Positions 50,405 to 58,762 of a stretch of 64,000 bases of DNA are shown piece by piece. The number at the start of each line of letters is the position of its first letter. Within the stretch, counting starts at the first letter, position 1. The DNA comes from Clostridia bacterium (lineage in GTDB: Bacteria; Bacillota; Clostridia; UBA1381), in NCBI GenBank assembly GCA_900751885.1, contig CAADTH010000068.1, positions 186,001-250,000 of the forward strand, read 5' to 3'. A program made the translations under genes and the position numbers. The notes under the pieces were generated by a model. The model saw nothing but the letters and a program-made list of their open reading frames with translations. It did not search any database and was not told where the DNA came from.

Positions 50405-52142
50405 CGCCCTGACAGGAAGCAATTACCAGGTTGGCAACTGGGCTGGCGTCACAGTCGAGAGAAAGGAGGGCACATGCCGCGGCATGCGCCTTGTCGATCT
50501 GCCCGGCATTTACTCTCTTACCTCTGAGTCTGCCGAGGAGGCAATCGCCAAAGATTATATCTTAGAAGAAATGCCCGATGTCATCATAAACATTGTGGAC
50601 GCGACGAGCCTGGAGCGCAACCTGTATCTCACGACCCAGCTGGTTCAAATGAAGGTGCCCGTGGTGGTTGCACTCAACATGATGGACGCGCTCGGCGAGG
50701 TGGGACTCTCTATCGACACTGAAAAGCTCCGGTCCCTTTTGGGTGTTCCTGTCGTGCCAATCTCTGCAAGCCGCGGCGATGGAATCAAAGCCCTTTTGGA
50801 CGCGGTAGCACAGGCATCCGTCAAAGTCCCCTCCTCCTCTGTGCAGATGGATTCTCTTACCGACGCGGAAAGCCGCTACCGCTTTCTCTCTGAGCTCACT
50901 TCCAAGTGCACCAGACAAACAGGACCAAATAAGCAGTTTACAAAGACAGAGCAAATCGACCGGATTGCGCTCGGAACATTCTGGGCGATTCCGCTCTTTT
51001 TCCTCGTCATGTTTTTGATTTTCCAGGTTACATTCGGACCGTTTGGGAGTATGCTCTCCGATTTGTGCGGCGCGCTTGTAAATGAACATGCGAGAGATGT
51101 GCTTCTCTCTTTTTTAGAGCATATCCATGCCTGTCCGTTTCTTATCAGTCTGATTATGGATGGAATTTTGGTGGGAGTAGGAAGTGTTTTGACCTTTTTT
51201 CCCCAGATTATGCTCCTGTTTCTCTTTCTGTCCTTTTTGGAGGATTCCGGCTACATGGCGCGCACTGCCTTTATTATGGATCGGTTTTTTATGAGACTGG
51301 GGCTGTCGGGAAAATCCTTTGTTCCGCTCATCATGGGCTTTGGCTGTACGGTCCCCGCCGTCATGGCGTCACGCACGCTCGAAAACCCACGCGACCGCCT
51401 TCTTACCATCCTCCTGACCCCATTCATGTCGTGCGGCGCAAAAATGCCTGTCTATGCTGTCTTTGCCGCCGCACTTTTTCCATCGCACCGCGGACTGGTG
51501 GTGTTCAGCCTGTATCTTCTGGGAATTTGTATGGCGGTGCTGTCGGGTATCTGTCTGAATACATTCGTGCTCAAAGGCAGTCCGCCTCCGCTGTTGCTTG
51601 AATTGCCGCCATACCGCATGCCGACGGCGAAAAACACCCTCCGCCACATGTGGGAGAAGGCAAAGGAATTTGCCGTCCGTGCGGGTACAATCCTGCTTCT
51701 TGCCAGCATCGCAATCTGGCTTTTACAAAACTTCAACCTCCGCCTTCGCATGGTGGCAAGCAAAGAGATGAGTATGCTCGGTATGCTCGGAAAAACAATC
51801 GCACCGATTTTCTCCCCGTGCGGCTTCGGGAACTGGGAGGCGGCAGTGTCACTTCTGTCTGGCTTCGCGGCAAAGGAAGCTATTTTATCCTCGCTTGGAA
51901 TCTTACTGTCAGGCTCCGGTGTATCAGCACTTTCGAGTGTCCTTCCAGACCTGTTCTCCCCTGCTTCTGCTTATGCGTTTTTGGTGTTCGTGCTGTTATA
52001 TGTTCCATGTATCGCGGCAGTATCCGCCATCCGCTCGGAGACAGGGTCGCTTCGCTGGACGCTCTTTTCCTGCCTGTGGCAGCTAGCCCTTGCATGGACT
52101 GTGTCCATGCTCGTCTTTCAGATTGGAAGCCTGTTTTGCTGA
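50343..52142 (+). CDS. feoB: Ferrous iron transporter B
   Basis: GTP-dependent ferrous iron importer in the membrane. A GTG start at 50343 with GGGAGGTG upstream gives 599 residues beginning KPRTLALAGNPNCGKTTLFN (G1). G2/G3 follow as NWAGVTVERKEG and DLPGIYSL, G4 as NMMD. The C-terminal half has gate motifs GFGCTVPAVMASRTLENPRD and SCGAKMPVYAVFAAALFP plus many hydrophobic helices. It overlaps feoA and forms the feoAB pair. Confidence 0.94.
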   Translation: MKPRTLALAGNPNCGKTTLFNALTGSNYQVGNWAGVTVERKEGTCRGMRLVDLPGIYSLTSESAEEAIAKDYILEEMPDVIINIVDATSLERNLYLTTQLVQMKVPVVVALNMMDALGEVGLSIDTEKLRSLLGVPVVPISASRGDGIKALLDAVAQASVKVPSSSVQMDSLTDAESRYRFLSELTSKCTRQTGPNKQFTKTEQIDRIALGTFWAIPLFFLVMFLIFQVTFGPFGSMLSDLCGALVNEHARDVLLSFLEHIHACPFLISLIMDGILVGVGSVLTFFPQIMLLFLFLSFLEDSGYMARTAFIMDRFFMRLGLSGKSFVPLIMGFGCTVPAVMASRTLENPRDRLLTILLTPFMSCGAKMPVYAVFAAALFPSHRGLVVFSLYLLGICMAVLSGICLNTFVLKGSPPPLLLELPPYRMPTAKNTLRHMWEKAKEFAVRAGTILLLASIAIWLLQNFNLRLRMVASKEMSMLGMLGKTIAPIFSPCGFGNWEAAVSLLSGFAAKEAILSSLGILLSGSGVSALSSVLPDLFSPASAYAFLVFVLLYVPCIAAVSAIRSETGSLRWTLFSCLWQLALAWTVSMLVFQIGSLFC

Positions 52143-52186
52143 CTCTATCCTTTGGCAAAACAGGCCGGTATGCAGCGCTTTTTTTT
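52129..52186 (+). terminator. Possible terminator over the feoB stop
   Basis: A perfect 11-bp stem, GCCTGTTTTGC (52129-52139) with GCAAAACAGGC (52155-52165), spans the feoB stop codon with a 15-base loop. A T8 run begins 13 bases beyond the stem, farther than in a classic terminator. The rest of the gap to the tRNA promoter is A/T-rich; I saw only a GAGGGCA/TGCCCTC repeat (52322-52363) in it and no gene. Confidence 0.45.
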
Positions 52187-52410
52187 AAATTTATAAAAAT
52201 CAGCACAATTTCTTTCTTCTCATCATATACTGGTAAAAATAAAACAAACGCCTTGCTTCTACCGAAAAGAACTGCTATGATTTCCCCCTTATAAAATATT
52301 CCGTTTTGGAAAAGATACATAGAGGGCAGAGAATTATTTAATTTTTTCAGGTTTTATGCCCTCCTTTCGTACTTTTTCCCTTGTCAGGAAATTTTTTATC
52401 AAAAAAACAG

Positions 52411-52439
52411 TTGACAAATAGGCATCTGGCTGTTATAAT
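52411..52439 (+). promoter_or_regulatory. Perfect consensus promoter of the tRNA operon
   Basis: TTGACA, exactly 17 bp, and TATAAT, 30 bp before the first tRNA, as expected for a strong stable-RNA promoter. Confidence 0.88.
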
Positions 52440-52469
52440 AATTCTTGCGTTGTCGAGGTGACAAAATAA

Positions 52470-52545
52470 GGGCGTATAGCTCAGCTGGGAGAGCATCTGC
52501 CTTACAAGCAGAGGGTCATAGGTTCGAGCCCTATTACGCCCACCA
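52470..52545 (+). tRNA. tRNA-Val (anticodon TAC)
   Basis: Full cloverleaf: acceptor GGGCGTA/TACGCCC, anticodon loop CTTACAA with TAC, T-loop GTTCGAG, and CCA encoded. First gene of a five-tRNA cluster. Confidence 0.96.
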
Positions 52546-52588
52546 TTATTTTTTCATCTTAGATTTTCGCAGTTGAATACATGGAAAT

Positions 52589-52665
52589 GGTCCGGTAGTT
52601 CAGTTGGTTAGAACGCTAGCCTGTCACGCTAGAGGTCGTGGGTTCGACCCCCATCCGGATCGCCA
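52589..52665 (+). tRNA. tRNA-Asp (anticodon GTC)
   Basis: Acceptor GGTCCGG/CCGGATC with one wobble, anticodon loop CTGTCAC with GTC, T-loop GTTCGAC, discriminator G, CCA encoded. Confidence 0.96.
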
Positions 52666-52668
52666 TAT

Positions 52669-52744
52669 GCCTCTGTAGCTCAGTCGGTAGAGCAAGGGAC
52701 TGAAAATCCCTGTGTCGATGGTTCGATTCCGTCCGGAGGCACCA
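52669..52744 (+). tRNA. tRNA-Phe (anticodon GAA)
   Basis: Acceptor GCCTCTG/CGGAGGC with one wobble, anticodon loop CTGAAAA with GAA, T-loop GTTCGAT, CCA encoded. It starts 3 bp after tRNA-Asp. Confidence 0.96.
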
Positions 52745-52772
52745 CTTCACAATCTGGTAGATTGTGAAAGAT

Positions 52773-52847
52773 GCGGGAGTGGCTCAGTGGTAGAGCGTCA
52801 CCTTGCCAAGGTGAACGTCGCGAGTTCGAATCTCGTCTTCCGCTCCA
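52773..52847 (+). tRNA. tRNA-Gly (anticodon GCC)
   Basis: Acceptor GCGGGAG/CTTCCGC with one wobble, anticodon loop TTGCCAA with GCC, T-loop GTTCGAA, CCA encoded. Confidence 0.96.
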
Positions 52848-52849
52848 TA

Positions 52850-52890
52850 CAAAAGACAAAAGACGCTGTTTACTACGCGTCTTTTGTTCA
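52850..52890 (+). repeat. Hairpin between tRNA-Gly and tRNA-Cys
   Basis: AAAAGACGC pairs with GCGTCTTTT in the spacer, followed by a broken T tract. It may be a processing signal or a leaky terminator before the last tRNA. Confidence 0.4.
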
Positions 52891-52894
52891 TAAT

Positions 52895-52969
<75 letters not shown>

Positions 52970-52984
52970 TTTTATAATAGGTGT

Positions 52985-53028
52985 TGCGGCTTGGGAAATG
53001 CCCAGGTCGTAGCGCTTATTTTTTATCT
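52985..53028 (+). terminator. Possible terminator of the tRNA operon
   Basis: GCGGCTTGGG pairs with CCCAGGTCGT over 10 bp with several wobbles, followed a few bases later by a TTATTTTTT tract. The gap between stem and tract makes this uncertain. Confidence 0.35.
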
Positions 53029-53106
53029 GAATTTACCCATACAGGGTTTATTTTTTTATTGATTTTATCCCACCCCCAACAAATACATAAGAAAAGGAAT
53101 GATATT

Positions 53107-54480
53107 ATGGAAGAAAGAAAAGAAAACAAAATGGGAACCATGCCGGTCAACCGCCTTCTGGTCAGCATGTCTGTGCCAATCATGATTTCCATGCTGGTAC
53201 AGGCGCTTTACAATATCGTAGACAGCATCTTTGTCGCAAAATACAGCGTCAACGGTCTGACTGCTGTGTCTCTCGCCTTTCCGGTGCAGTCGTTGATGAT
53301 TGCATTCTCTGTGGGAACAGGCGCTGGTATCAACTCGCTTTTATCGCGCCGATTGGGCGAGGGACGGCACAAGGAAGCAAACTCCGCCGCGACCAACGGT
53401 ATTTTCGTCTGCGCGTGCAGTGCCGTTGCGTTTGCCATCTTTGGAGCAATCTTCTCAAACCTCTTCTTCCATGCGTTTACGCAGAATGAAGAGGTCATCC
53501 AGATGGGAACCGAGTATCTGTTTATCTGTACTGTGTTCTCCTTCGGCGCATTCATTCAAATTGCGGCAGAACGCGTTCTGCAGGCGACCGGAAACACCAT
53601 CTATACCATGATTACACAGGGAACCGGCGCAATCATCAATATCATCCTCGACCCAATTTTTATCTTCGTGCTGAAATTCGGAGTCGCCGGCGCCGCAATC
53701 GCCACCGTAATCGGTCAGATTGTGGCAATGGTGTTTGCGCTTTACCTAAACCACAAAAAAAATCACTTTGTGTCCATCAGCTTTCGCAAATTCCGCCCGG
53801 AATGGACGACAATCAAAGACATCTACCGCGTTGGTATTCCTGCCATTGTCATGCAGGCAATCACCTCCGTCATGACAGTGGGTCTCAACAAAATCTTGAT
53901 TCTGTTCTCCGAAGCGGCAGTATCTGTATTCGGCATCTATTTCAAGCTCCAAAGCTTTATCTTCATGCCGATTTTCGGACTGACGAACGGTATGATTCCA
54001 ATTGTGGGCTACAACTTCGGCGCGGCGAAGAAAAAACGCATCATGGACACCACCCGCCTTGCCCTCATCGCCTCCGCCTGCATTATGCTTTTGGGTACGC
54101 TGATGTTCCAGCTTCTCCCCGTTCCGCTTCTCAAACTATTCAATGCAGATGCCGATATGCTGGCGATTGGTGTTCCTGCACTGAGAACCATCAGTATCAG
54201 CTTTATTTTCGCCGGCGTGGCAATCGTCTTCTCCTCTATCTTTCAGGCGCTCGGAAACGGTGTTTTGAGTCTTGCTATGTCTCTTGCCCGTCAGCTCATC
54301 GTTATTCTTCCGGTCGCGTTTATCTTTAGTCTCGTGTTCGGTCTGGATGCGGTCTGGTTTGCGTTCCCAATCTCTGAGCTTGTCTCCTGCGGCATGAGCA
54401 TTCTGATGTTCCGCTCCCTGTATAACAAGCGGTTAAAGCACCTCGGGCATCCAATCCAGCCCACCGACATTTCAGCATGA
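53107..54480 (+). CDS. MATE-family multidrug/sodium antiporter
   Basis: A 457-residue polytopic exporter with about twelve hydrophobic helices in two similar halves. The first half starts MPVNRLLVSMSVPIMISMLV with YNIVDSIFVAKYS, typical of the NorM/DinF-like MATE group of Clostridia; PVSI-type and GAAKKKR loops are visible later (VGYNFGAAKKKRIMD). The ATG at 53107 has AAAGGA upstream. Substrate is not predictable. It is monocistronic, between the tRNA cluster and a bidirectional terminator. Confidence 0.92.
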   Translation: MEERKENKMGTMPVNRLLVSMSVPIMISMLVQALYNIVDSIFVAKYSVNGLTAVSLAFPVQSLMIAFSVGTGAGINSLLSRRLGEGRHKEANSAATNGIFVCACSAVAFAIFGAIFSNLFFHAFTQNEEVIQMGTEYLFICTVFSFGAFIQIAAERVLQATGNTIYTMITQGTGAIINIILDPIFIFVLKFGVAGAAIATVIGQIVAMVFALYLNHKKNHFVSISFRKFRPEWTTIKDIYRVGIPAIVMQAITSVMTVGLNKILILFSEAAVSVFGIYFKLQSFIFMPIFGLTNGMIPIVGYNFGAAKKKRIMDTTRLALIASACIMLLGTLMFQLLPVPLLKLFNADADMLAIGVPALRTISISFIFAGVAIVFSSIFQALGNGVLSLAMSLARQLIVILPVAFIFSLVFGLDAVWFAFPISELVSCGMSILMFRSLYNKRLKHLGHPIQPTDISA

Positions 54481-54497
54481 CCCAAATTTGTGCATCA

Positions 54498-54536
54498 AAA
54501 AAGGAACAGCTCTAGTAGTAGGCTGTTCCTTTTTTC
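54498..54536 (+). terminator. Bidirectional terminator between MATE and SCIFF maturase genes
   Basis: GGAACAGC (54503-54510) with GCTGTTCC (54522-54529), A-run on the left and seven T on the right, serving both convergent genes. Confidence 0.92.
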
Positions 54537-54538
54537 TT

Positions 54539-55915
54539 TTATTCTTCCTCAAGGGTGAGCTTTGCCTCAATCGCAATCGCACATTCCACCCGTTTTCTCT
54601 CGAATTCACATGCCAAATCATACGGCTTGTCGATATCCTCATTGAAATTGTACGCATTCGCACTGCAGCCGCCGCTGCAATAAAACTTTGCAAAGCAGTC
54701 CCAGCACTTCTCCTTTGTATAGATATTCGAACGCTCAAACGTGCTTTTGATTTCCTCATCCATGGTGTCATCCAATACACTGCCCATCTTAAATTTCTCG
54801 TTCCCGACAAACTGGTGGCATGGATAGATATCCCCCTCCGGCGTGACGGCAATGTATTCATGCCCCGCCCCACAGCCGGACAGGCGCTTAATCACACATG
54901 GTCCCTGATCGAGGTCAATCATAAAGTGGAAAAAGTTGAAGCCCCTGCCTTCCCTGCGCCTTTTGACATACTCCTCTGCCAACCGCTCATACTCCTCGAA
55001 CACCTTCGGAATATGCTCCTCGCGAAGCGCGTAGCTCTCAGAGTATGGCGCCACGACAGGCTCCACGCTCGTCTGTTTGAATCCCAAATCCGCCATATGC
55101 AATACATCGTTTGAAAAGTCCAAATTCTCGGCTGTAAACGTCCCACGCACATAATAATTGTCCTGATTCCGACTCTCGGCTAACTCCTGATATTTCGGCA
55201 CAATCGCGTCATACGAACCGCTGCCGTCCACACGGTAGCGCATCCTGTCATTGACATCCTTTCTTCCATCCAGACTCAATACCACATTGGACATATTCTC
55301 ATTGATATATGCCTTTACCTCGTCATTGAGCAAAACACCGTTGGTCGTGATGGTAAAACGGAAATTCTTGTTGTGCTTTTTGCCTTCCTCTTTTGCATAC
55401 TCTGTAATTTCCTTTACCACGTCAAAATTCATCAGCGGTTCCCCACCGAAATAGTCGATTTCGATATTCTTTCGCGAACCGGAATGGCTGATGACAAAGT
55501 CGATTGCCCTTTTCCCAACCTCTGCCGGCATGATGCTGCGATGCCCGTGAAACTCTCCCGTATCGGCAAAGCAATACTTGCATCTGAGGTTACAGTCATG
55601 CGCCACATGCAGGCACACTGCCTTTACGACAGATTCCTTTTTCCAATTCTTTGCGATTTTCTCATAGGTGTCCTCGCTAAACAGAAGCCCCTCCTCGAAC
55701 AGCTCCTTGATTTCACCGTACGCCTCCTCCAGCTCTTCTCTTTGATATTTGCCGCCGAGCTGTTCGAGTATCTCCTTCGGGCAAGTATCCTGCGGCTTGA
55801 AGGAATCCCCAATGCATGACAGAATGTCATAGACAGCATCGTCCACCGCGTGAACCGCACCGCTATACACATCCAGCACAAGGTTTAACCCTAATAACTG
55901 ATATTGATGTATCAA
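54539..55915 (-). CDS. scfB: Thioether cross-link-forming SCIFF peptide maturase (radical SAM/SPASM)
   Basis: Radical-SAM enzyme that forms Cys-to-Thr thioether links in the SCIFF peptide. A TTG start at 55915 with GGAGAG 7 nt upstream gives 458 residues starting IHQYQLLGLNLVLDVYSG. The N-terminal part is a peptide-recognition domain; the radical-SAM triad CNLRCKYC uses Cys108, Cys112 and Cys115. The C-terminal SPASM-type region has GCGAGHEYIAVTPEGDIYPC and CWDCFAKFYCSGGCSANAYN, ligands for auxiliary clusters. It lies after the 46-residue precursor, the conserved partner pair of Clostridia. Confidence 0.93.
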   Translation of the reverse strand: MIHQYQLLGLNLVLDVYSGAVHAVDDAVYDILSCIGDSFKPQDTCPKEILEQLGGKYQREELEEAYGEIKELFEEGLLFSEDTYEKIAKNWKKESVVKAVCLHVAHDCNLRCKYCFADTGEFHGHRSIMPAEVGKRAIDFVISHSGSRKNIEIDYFGGEPLMNFDVVKEITEYAKEEGKKHNKNFRFTITTNGVLLNDEVKAYINENMSNVVLSLDGRKDVNDRMRYRVDGSGSYDAIVPKYQELAESRNQDNYYVRGTFTAENLDFSNDVLHMADLGFKQTSVEPVVAPYSESYALREEHIPKVFEEYERLAEEYVKRRREGRGFNFFHFMIDLDQGPCVIKRLSGCGAGHEYIAVTPEGDIYPCHQFVGNEKFKMGSVLDDTMDEEIKSTFERSNIYTKEKCWDCFAKFYCSGGCSANAYNFNEDIDKPYDLACEFERKRVECAIAIEAKLTLEEE

Positions 55916-55942
55916 ATTAAAACTCTCCTTTGTATGTAATCT

Positions 55943-55977
55943 AAAAACAAAAAGGAAGGACTGCACTATCGCAGTCC
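55943..55977 (-). terminator. Terminator hairpin between SCIFF precursor and maturase genes
   Basis: A perfect GGACTGC/GCAGTCC stem (GGGACTGC side on the RNA) with a 6-base loop, followed on the minus strand by TTCCTTTTTGTTTTT. It sits inside the scfA-scfB operon and would make precursor mRNA more abundant than maturase mRNA. Confidence 0.8.
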
Positions 55978-55999
55978 CGCAAAACCTCTTTATGAAACT

Positions 56000-56140
56000 T
56001 TATACTCTCTCACACTTCTGGTTTGCCACTGTGCAGGAAGTTTTACAAGCAGACTGGCAGGAAGTCTGGCATTCGCCGCAGCCGCCGTGCTTTGCGCTTT
56101 CCTTCAAGGTTGCCTTGTTCAATGTCTTTACGTGCTTCAT
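56000..56140 (-). CDS. scfA: SCIFF ribosomal peptide precursor (six cysteines in forty-five residues)
   Basis: A 46-residue RiPP precursor. It begins MKHVKTLNKATLKESAKHGG and continues CGECQTSCQSACKTSC, with six cysteines at 21, 24, 28, 32, 36 and 43, the defining pattern. The tail is TVANQKCERV. GGAGG stands 7 nt before the ATG. The N-terminal 20 residues serve as leader. The mature product's function is unknown across Clostridia; quorum-like or competence links have been suggested but not settled. The maturase follows downstream. Confidence 0.94.
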   Translation of the reverse strand: MKHVKTLNKATLKESAKHGGCGECQTSCQSACKTSCTVANQKCERV

Positions 56141-56167
56141 ACATGACCCTCCACTATTTTGATTTTG

Positions 56168-56214
56168 CGGCTGTTTTGTGCCAAAGCCGCAATTCTTTCC
56201 TGAATATTATACCA
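56168..56214 (-). promoter_or_regulatory. Promoter and 5' hairpin of the SCIFF operon
   Basis: An extended -10, TGGTATAAT (56206-56214), without a clear -35. The predicted transcript then opens with a GCGGCT/AGCCGC hairpin (about 56168-56190), which may stabilise the short precursor mRNA. Confidence 0.55.
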
Positions 56215-56256
56215 TACCCAATTCAAAAAAGAAAGAGGAAAACCAAATTTTTTCTG

Positions 56257-56670
56257 TCATCTGCGGCATCTGGACTGTTTTTTTCCTGTATTGATTCCAA
56301 AAATACCGCCTACCATTCCGGCCGCCAAGCATCCAATGGCTGTTGTCACCATGTGCATACCAAACTGGAATGCACCATTTAACAGAACGGACGCAATCAA
56401 AAGGAGGATGTAGTATCCCAGTGATACCAGCGCTCCATGTAAAAATCCGGACCTCTGCGCTCCCTTTGCCGCCTTCATTCCGCCCAAAATCAGACTGACG
56501 ACTGTAATGACAAATACCGCTGTCGGAATCACACTGTCACTCATTTTTGTAAAGAAGCACACCAGCCCCAATACAAGTACCAATACAAGTGTCACCACAG
56601 TGGAGAGAATCAATCCTCTTACAATTGACCGCCAATCCACTGCCATCTTTTTTTCCACTGTTTCTTTCAT
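56257..56670 (-). CDS. TIGR04086 family membrane protein
   Basis: A 137-residue protein with four hydrophobic segments (for example GLILSTVVTLVLVLVLGLVC and AIGCLAAGMVGGIFGI). Its size, pattern and place between yajC and the SCIFF genes match TIGR04086, a family nearly restricted to Clostridia and usually found here. No function is known; escort or export of the SCIFF product is only a guess from linkage. GGAGG precedes the ATG. Confidence 0.85.
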   Translation of the reverse strand: MKETVEKKMAVDWRSIVRGLILSTVVTLVLVLVLGLVCFFTKMSDSVIPTAVFVITVVSLILGGMKAAKGAQRSGFLHGALVSLGYYILLLIASVLLNGAFQFGMHMVTTAIGCLAAGMVGGIFGINTGKKQSRCRR

Positions 56671-56724
56671 GCAAAAACCTCCTGAATCTGTATCTTACTC
56701 TATACATATTCAGGAGGTCTTCAA

Positions 56725-57075
56725 TTATGCTTCTTGTTTTTTCTCTACATCGCGGATGGAGGCACGCTCCATCTTGATAATAGACTGCTCCGCAGGATTT
56801 CCCACACTGCCTGTCTCAAGGAAAATATATTCATCCTTGATTTTTGTAATCTTCCCACAGATTCCGCCGATTGTGACAATTTTATCGCCGACCTTCAGCG
56901 CCTCAATCATCGCCTTCGCTTCCTTGTCGCGCTTTCTCTGCGGACGAATCATCATAAAGTATAATAACAAAATGACTACAACAAACGGCAAAAATGTACC
57001 AATCAATCCAACCGCACCGCCTGCTGACGCCGTCGCTGCCGCTTCCCCCTCTGCAAATGCAACCAATTCAAACAT
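56725..57075 (-). CDS. yajC: Preprotein translocase subunit YajC
   Basis: A 116-residue single-span membrane protein associated with SecDF. The helix LIGTFLPFVVVILLLYFMMI is followed by RPQRKRDKEAKAM and the conserved GDKIVTIGGICGKI. A spare N-terminal segment rich in A and G precedes the helix. It neighbours the TIGR04086 and SCIFF genes, as in other Clostridia; secDF is not in the window. Confidence 0.93.
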   Translation of the reverse strand: MFELVAFAEGEAAATASAGGAVGLIGTFLPFVVVILLLYFMMIRPQRKRDKEAKAMIEALKVGDKIVTIGGICGKITKIKDEYIFLETGSVGNPAEQSIIKMERASIRDVEKKQEA

Positions 57076-57161
57076 TCAAAATTTCTCCTTACTCTATCCA
57101 GATTTGATTTAAAATCATGGTAAGTATTATATCCTAATCCTGCCTGTTTGACAAGCCTCTT

Positions 57162-57746
57162 TTATAAATTTTTTATTCCTCTTACAAGCGTCTGCAAGCT
57201 GTCTCCGTATGCGACCTTTTTCGCGTGCTCCTCCAGGAAATACCGAAAATGCGCCGGATACATCCACCGCGTGCAAAACTCTGACAGCACCGCGTGCGCC
57301 CCATCGTCTATGTTCTCCAAAACCAGATAATGCACCTTCCCATGCTCATACAGCGTACCGCGCTGAAAAAGCGCTTCGTCCGCCGCCTTGATCGCCTCGC
57401 ACAGCTCGTCGAACACCTCGAACGCATATACCCTGTCCTCCCTTGCCGGCAGCTTCTTCACTGCACGCACTTTTTTATAGGAGGCTTTCTTTTTTTGAAG
57501 CTGTCTTCCAATGCGCGTCACCATCAATGTGATTCCTTCCCCGGTTGGCGTCGCTTCCACCACAATCTGTCCATTATATGGATTAAATCCTGTTTCCTTT
57601 TTTACCTTTTCCATGATTTGAAACAAAAACGCATGAAGCTCCGGCGAGTCTGGCGTCAAGCTATCCACATTGAGATTAAGATTCAACAAATCATCCGACG
57701 TGACATCTACTTTTACCTTGTTGCCGTCTAATTTCTCGATTTTCAT
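57162..57746 (-). CDS. mecA: Adaptor protein MecA-like
   Basis: A 194-residue adaptor of the MecA family, which delivers substrates to ClpC/ClpP and also tempers competence and sporulation. It starts MKIEKLDGNKVKVDVTSDDL, typical of the N-terminal substrate-binding domain, and has a helical linker and C-terminal ClpC-binding domain (VYAFEVFDELCEAIKAA, LVLENIDDGAHAVLSEFC). Similarity in the middle linker is low. It has its own promoter. Confidence 0.87.
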   Translation of the reverse strand: MKIEKLDGNKVKVDVTSDDLLNLNLNVDSLTPDSPELHAFLFQIMEKVKKETGFNPYNGQIVVEATPTGEGITLMVTRIGRQLQKKKASYKKVRAVKKLPAREDRVYAFEVFDELCEAIKAADEALFQRGTLYEHGKVHYLVLENIDDGAHAVLSEFCTRWMYPAHFRYFLEEHAKKVAYGDSLQTLVRGIKNL

Positions 57747-57776
57747 ATACCATCACCACGCCTTTCTATATGATTC

Positions 57777-57805
57777 ATTATACTATAAAATATGATGTTT
57801 GGGAA
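57777..57805 (-). promoter_or_regulatory. Promoter of mecA
   Basis: TTCCCA (57800-57805), a 17-bp spacer and a perfect TATAAT (57777-57782), 31 bp before the start codon. Confidence 0.55.
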
Positions 57806-57856
57806 TATAATTTTGAAATTATTTGCTTCCTGTATGGGTAAATTTTTGATAACACT

Positions 57857-57885
57857 GTATATTTCAAGGAAAAGCGGCAAAAATA
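57857..57885 (+). promoter_or_regulatory. SigF-type promoter of the SpoIIQ-like gene
   Basis: GTATA (57857-57861), a 14-bp spacer and GGCAAAAATA (57876-57885), a full match to GYATA/GGNNANAHTR. Same layout and spacer as the promoter before sigG. Confidence 0.65.
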
Positions 57886-57946
57886 CAGATATGAATGACG
57901 TGCCTATAAAAGGGCGCTTGAACTAAAAAACAAGGAGGACAAACGG

Positions 57947-58651
57947 ATGAAAAATACACACAAAAAGAAATTCAGTCTATTAGAAGGCAAGGGCTTTTAC
58001 ATAGCCCTGTGCTGCTGTGTGGTCGCAATTGGAATCACTGCCTATATCGGCATGAACTCCTACTCTCCAAACGAGCAGGTGTCAGACTCGCTTCAGGTGA
58101 GCGAGCCTTCTCCGACGCCGGTTCCGACGATTGCACCAAGCGCTGCAACTACCCCTTCTTCCCCCGCAAAAACAGCAAAACCGACCCAAAAGCCTGCCGC
58201 AAAATCCACCAACGCCGAGGCAAAACAAACAGAGGCGCCAAAGCAGGATACCCCTTCCTTTACCCCTCCGCTTTTGGGAAAGGTAATCGCCTCCTTCTCA
58301 GGAGATAAGCTCATCTACAATGAAATCCTGGGAGACTGGAGAACGCATGACGGCGTTGACTTAAAGGCAGAGGTCGGCGCAGAGGTCAAGGCGGTCGCTG
58401 ACGGCACAGTCGAGGAGGTCGTGTCAAATGCACTCGGCAACTGCATTACCATCGACCACAAAAATGGCTACAAAACCATCTACGCAAATCTGGATGACAA
58501 CAATGTCACAGTGGGAACCGAATTCAAAAAAGGTGATGTGATTGCAAAGGTAGGAGAGACTGCTATTTGCGAGTCAAACATCGAGTCTCATCTGCATTTT
58601 GAACTCATCAAAGACGGCAAATGTATTGACCCGGCCGACGTCATCCAATAA
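57947..58651 (+). CDS. SpoIIQ-like M23 (LytM) family protein
   Basis: A 234-residue bitopic protein: cytoplasmic tail, one membrane helix (about 17-35), a long P/A/T-rich linker and a C-terminal LytM domain. Zinc ligands of M23 peptidases are present: HDGVD (HxxxD) and SHLHFEL (HxH). In Bacillus SpoIIQ a catalytic His is missing, whereas clostridial SpoIIQ often keeps the site, as here. SpoIIQ is a forespore protein that pairs with SpoIIIAH across the septum. The SigF-like promoter and GGAGG site support the assignment, but a vegetative LytM hydrolase is possible. Confidence 0.82.
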   Translation: MKNTHKKKFSLLEGKGFYIALCCCVVAIGITAYIGMNSYSPNEQVSDSLQVSEPSPTPVPTIAPSAATTPSSPAKTAKPTQKPAAKSTNAEAKQTEAPKQDTPSFTPPLLGKVIASFSGDKLIYNEILGDWRTHDGVDLKAEVGAEVKAVADGTVEEVVSNALGNCITIDHKNGYKTIYANLDDNNVTVGTEFKKGDVIAKVGETAICESNIESHLHFELIKDGKCIDPADVIQ

Positions 58652-58699
58652 ACCCAATTTCTTATGCCCCTCTTTTCATATTTTAATAGATTCAAACCA

Positions 58700-58752
58700 A
58701 AGAAACATGCACCCAGCGAATCGCTGATTCGCTGGGTACATGTTTCTTTTTA
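58700..58752 (+). terminator. Bidirectional terminator after the SpoIIQ-like gene
   Basis: A very long stem of about 23 bp with one mismatch (58700-58722 with 58726-58748) around a 3-base loop, ending in T tracts. It separates this gene from convergent tmk. Confidence 0.92.
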
Positions 58753-58762
58753 AGATTTTTCT

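Noticed and set aside
52321..52363. GAGGGCA/TGCCCTC inverted repeat as a terminator of feoB
   Set aside because: The loop is about 28 bases, there is no T run directly after the stem, and it lies 180 bp beyond feoB.
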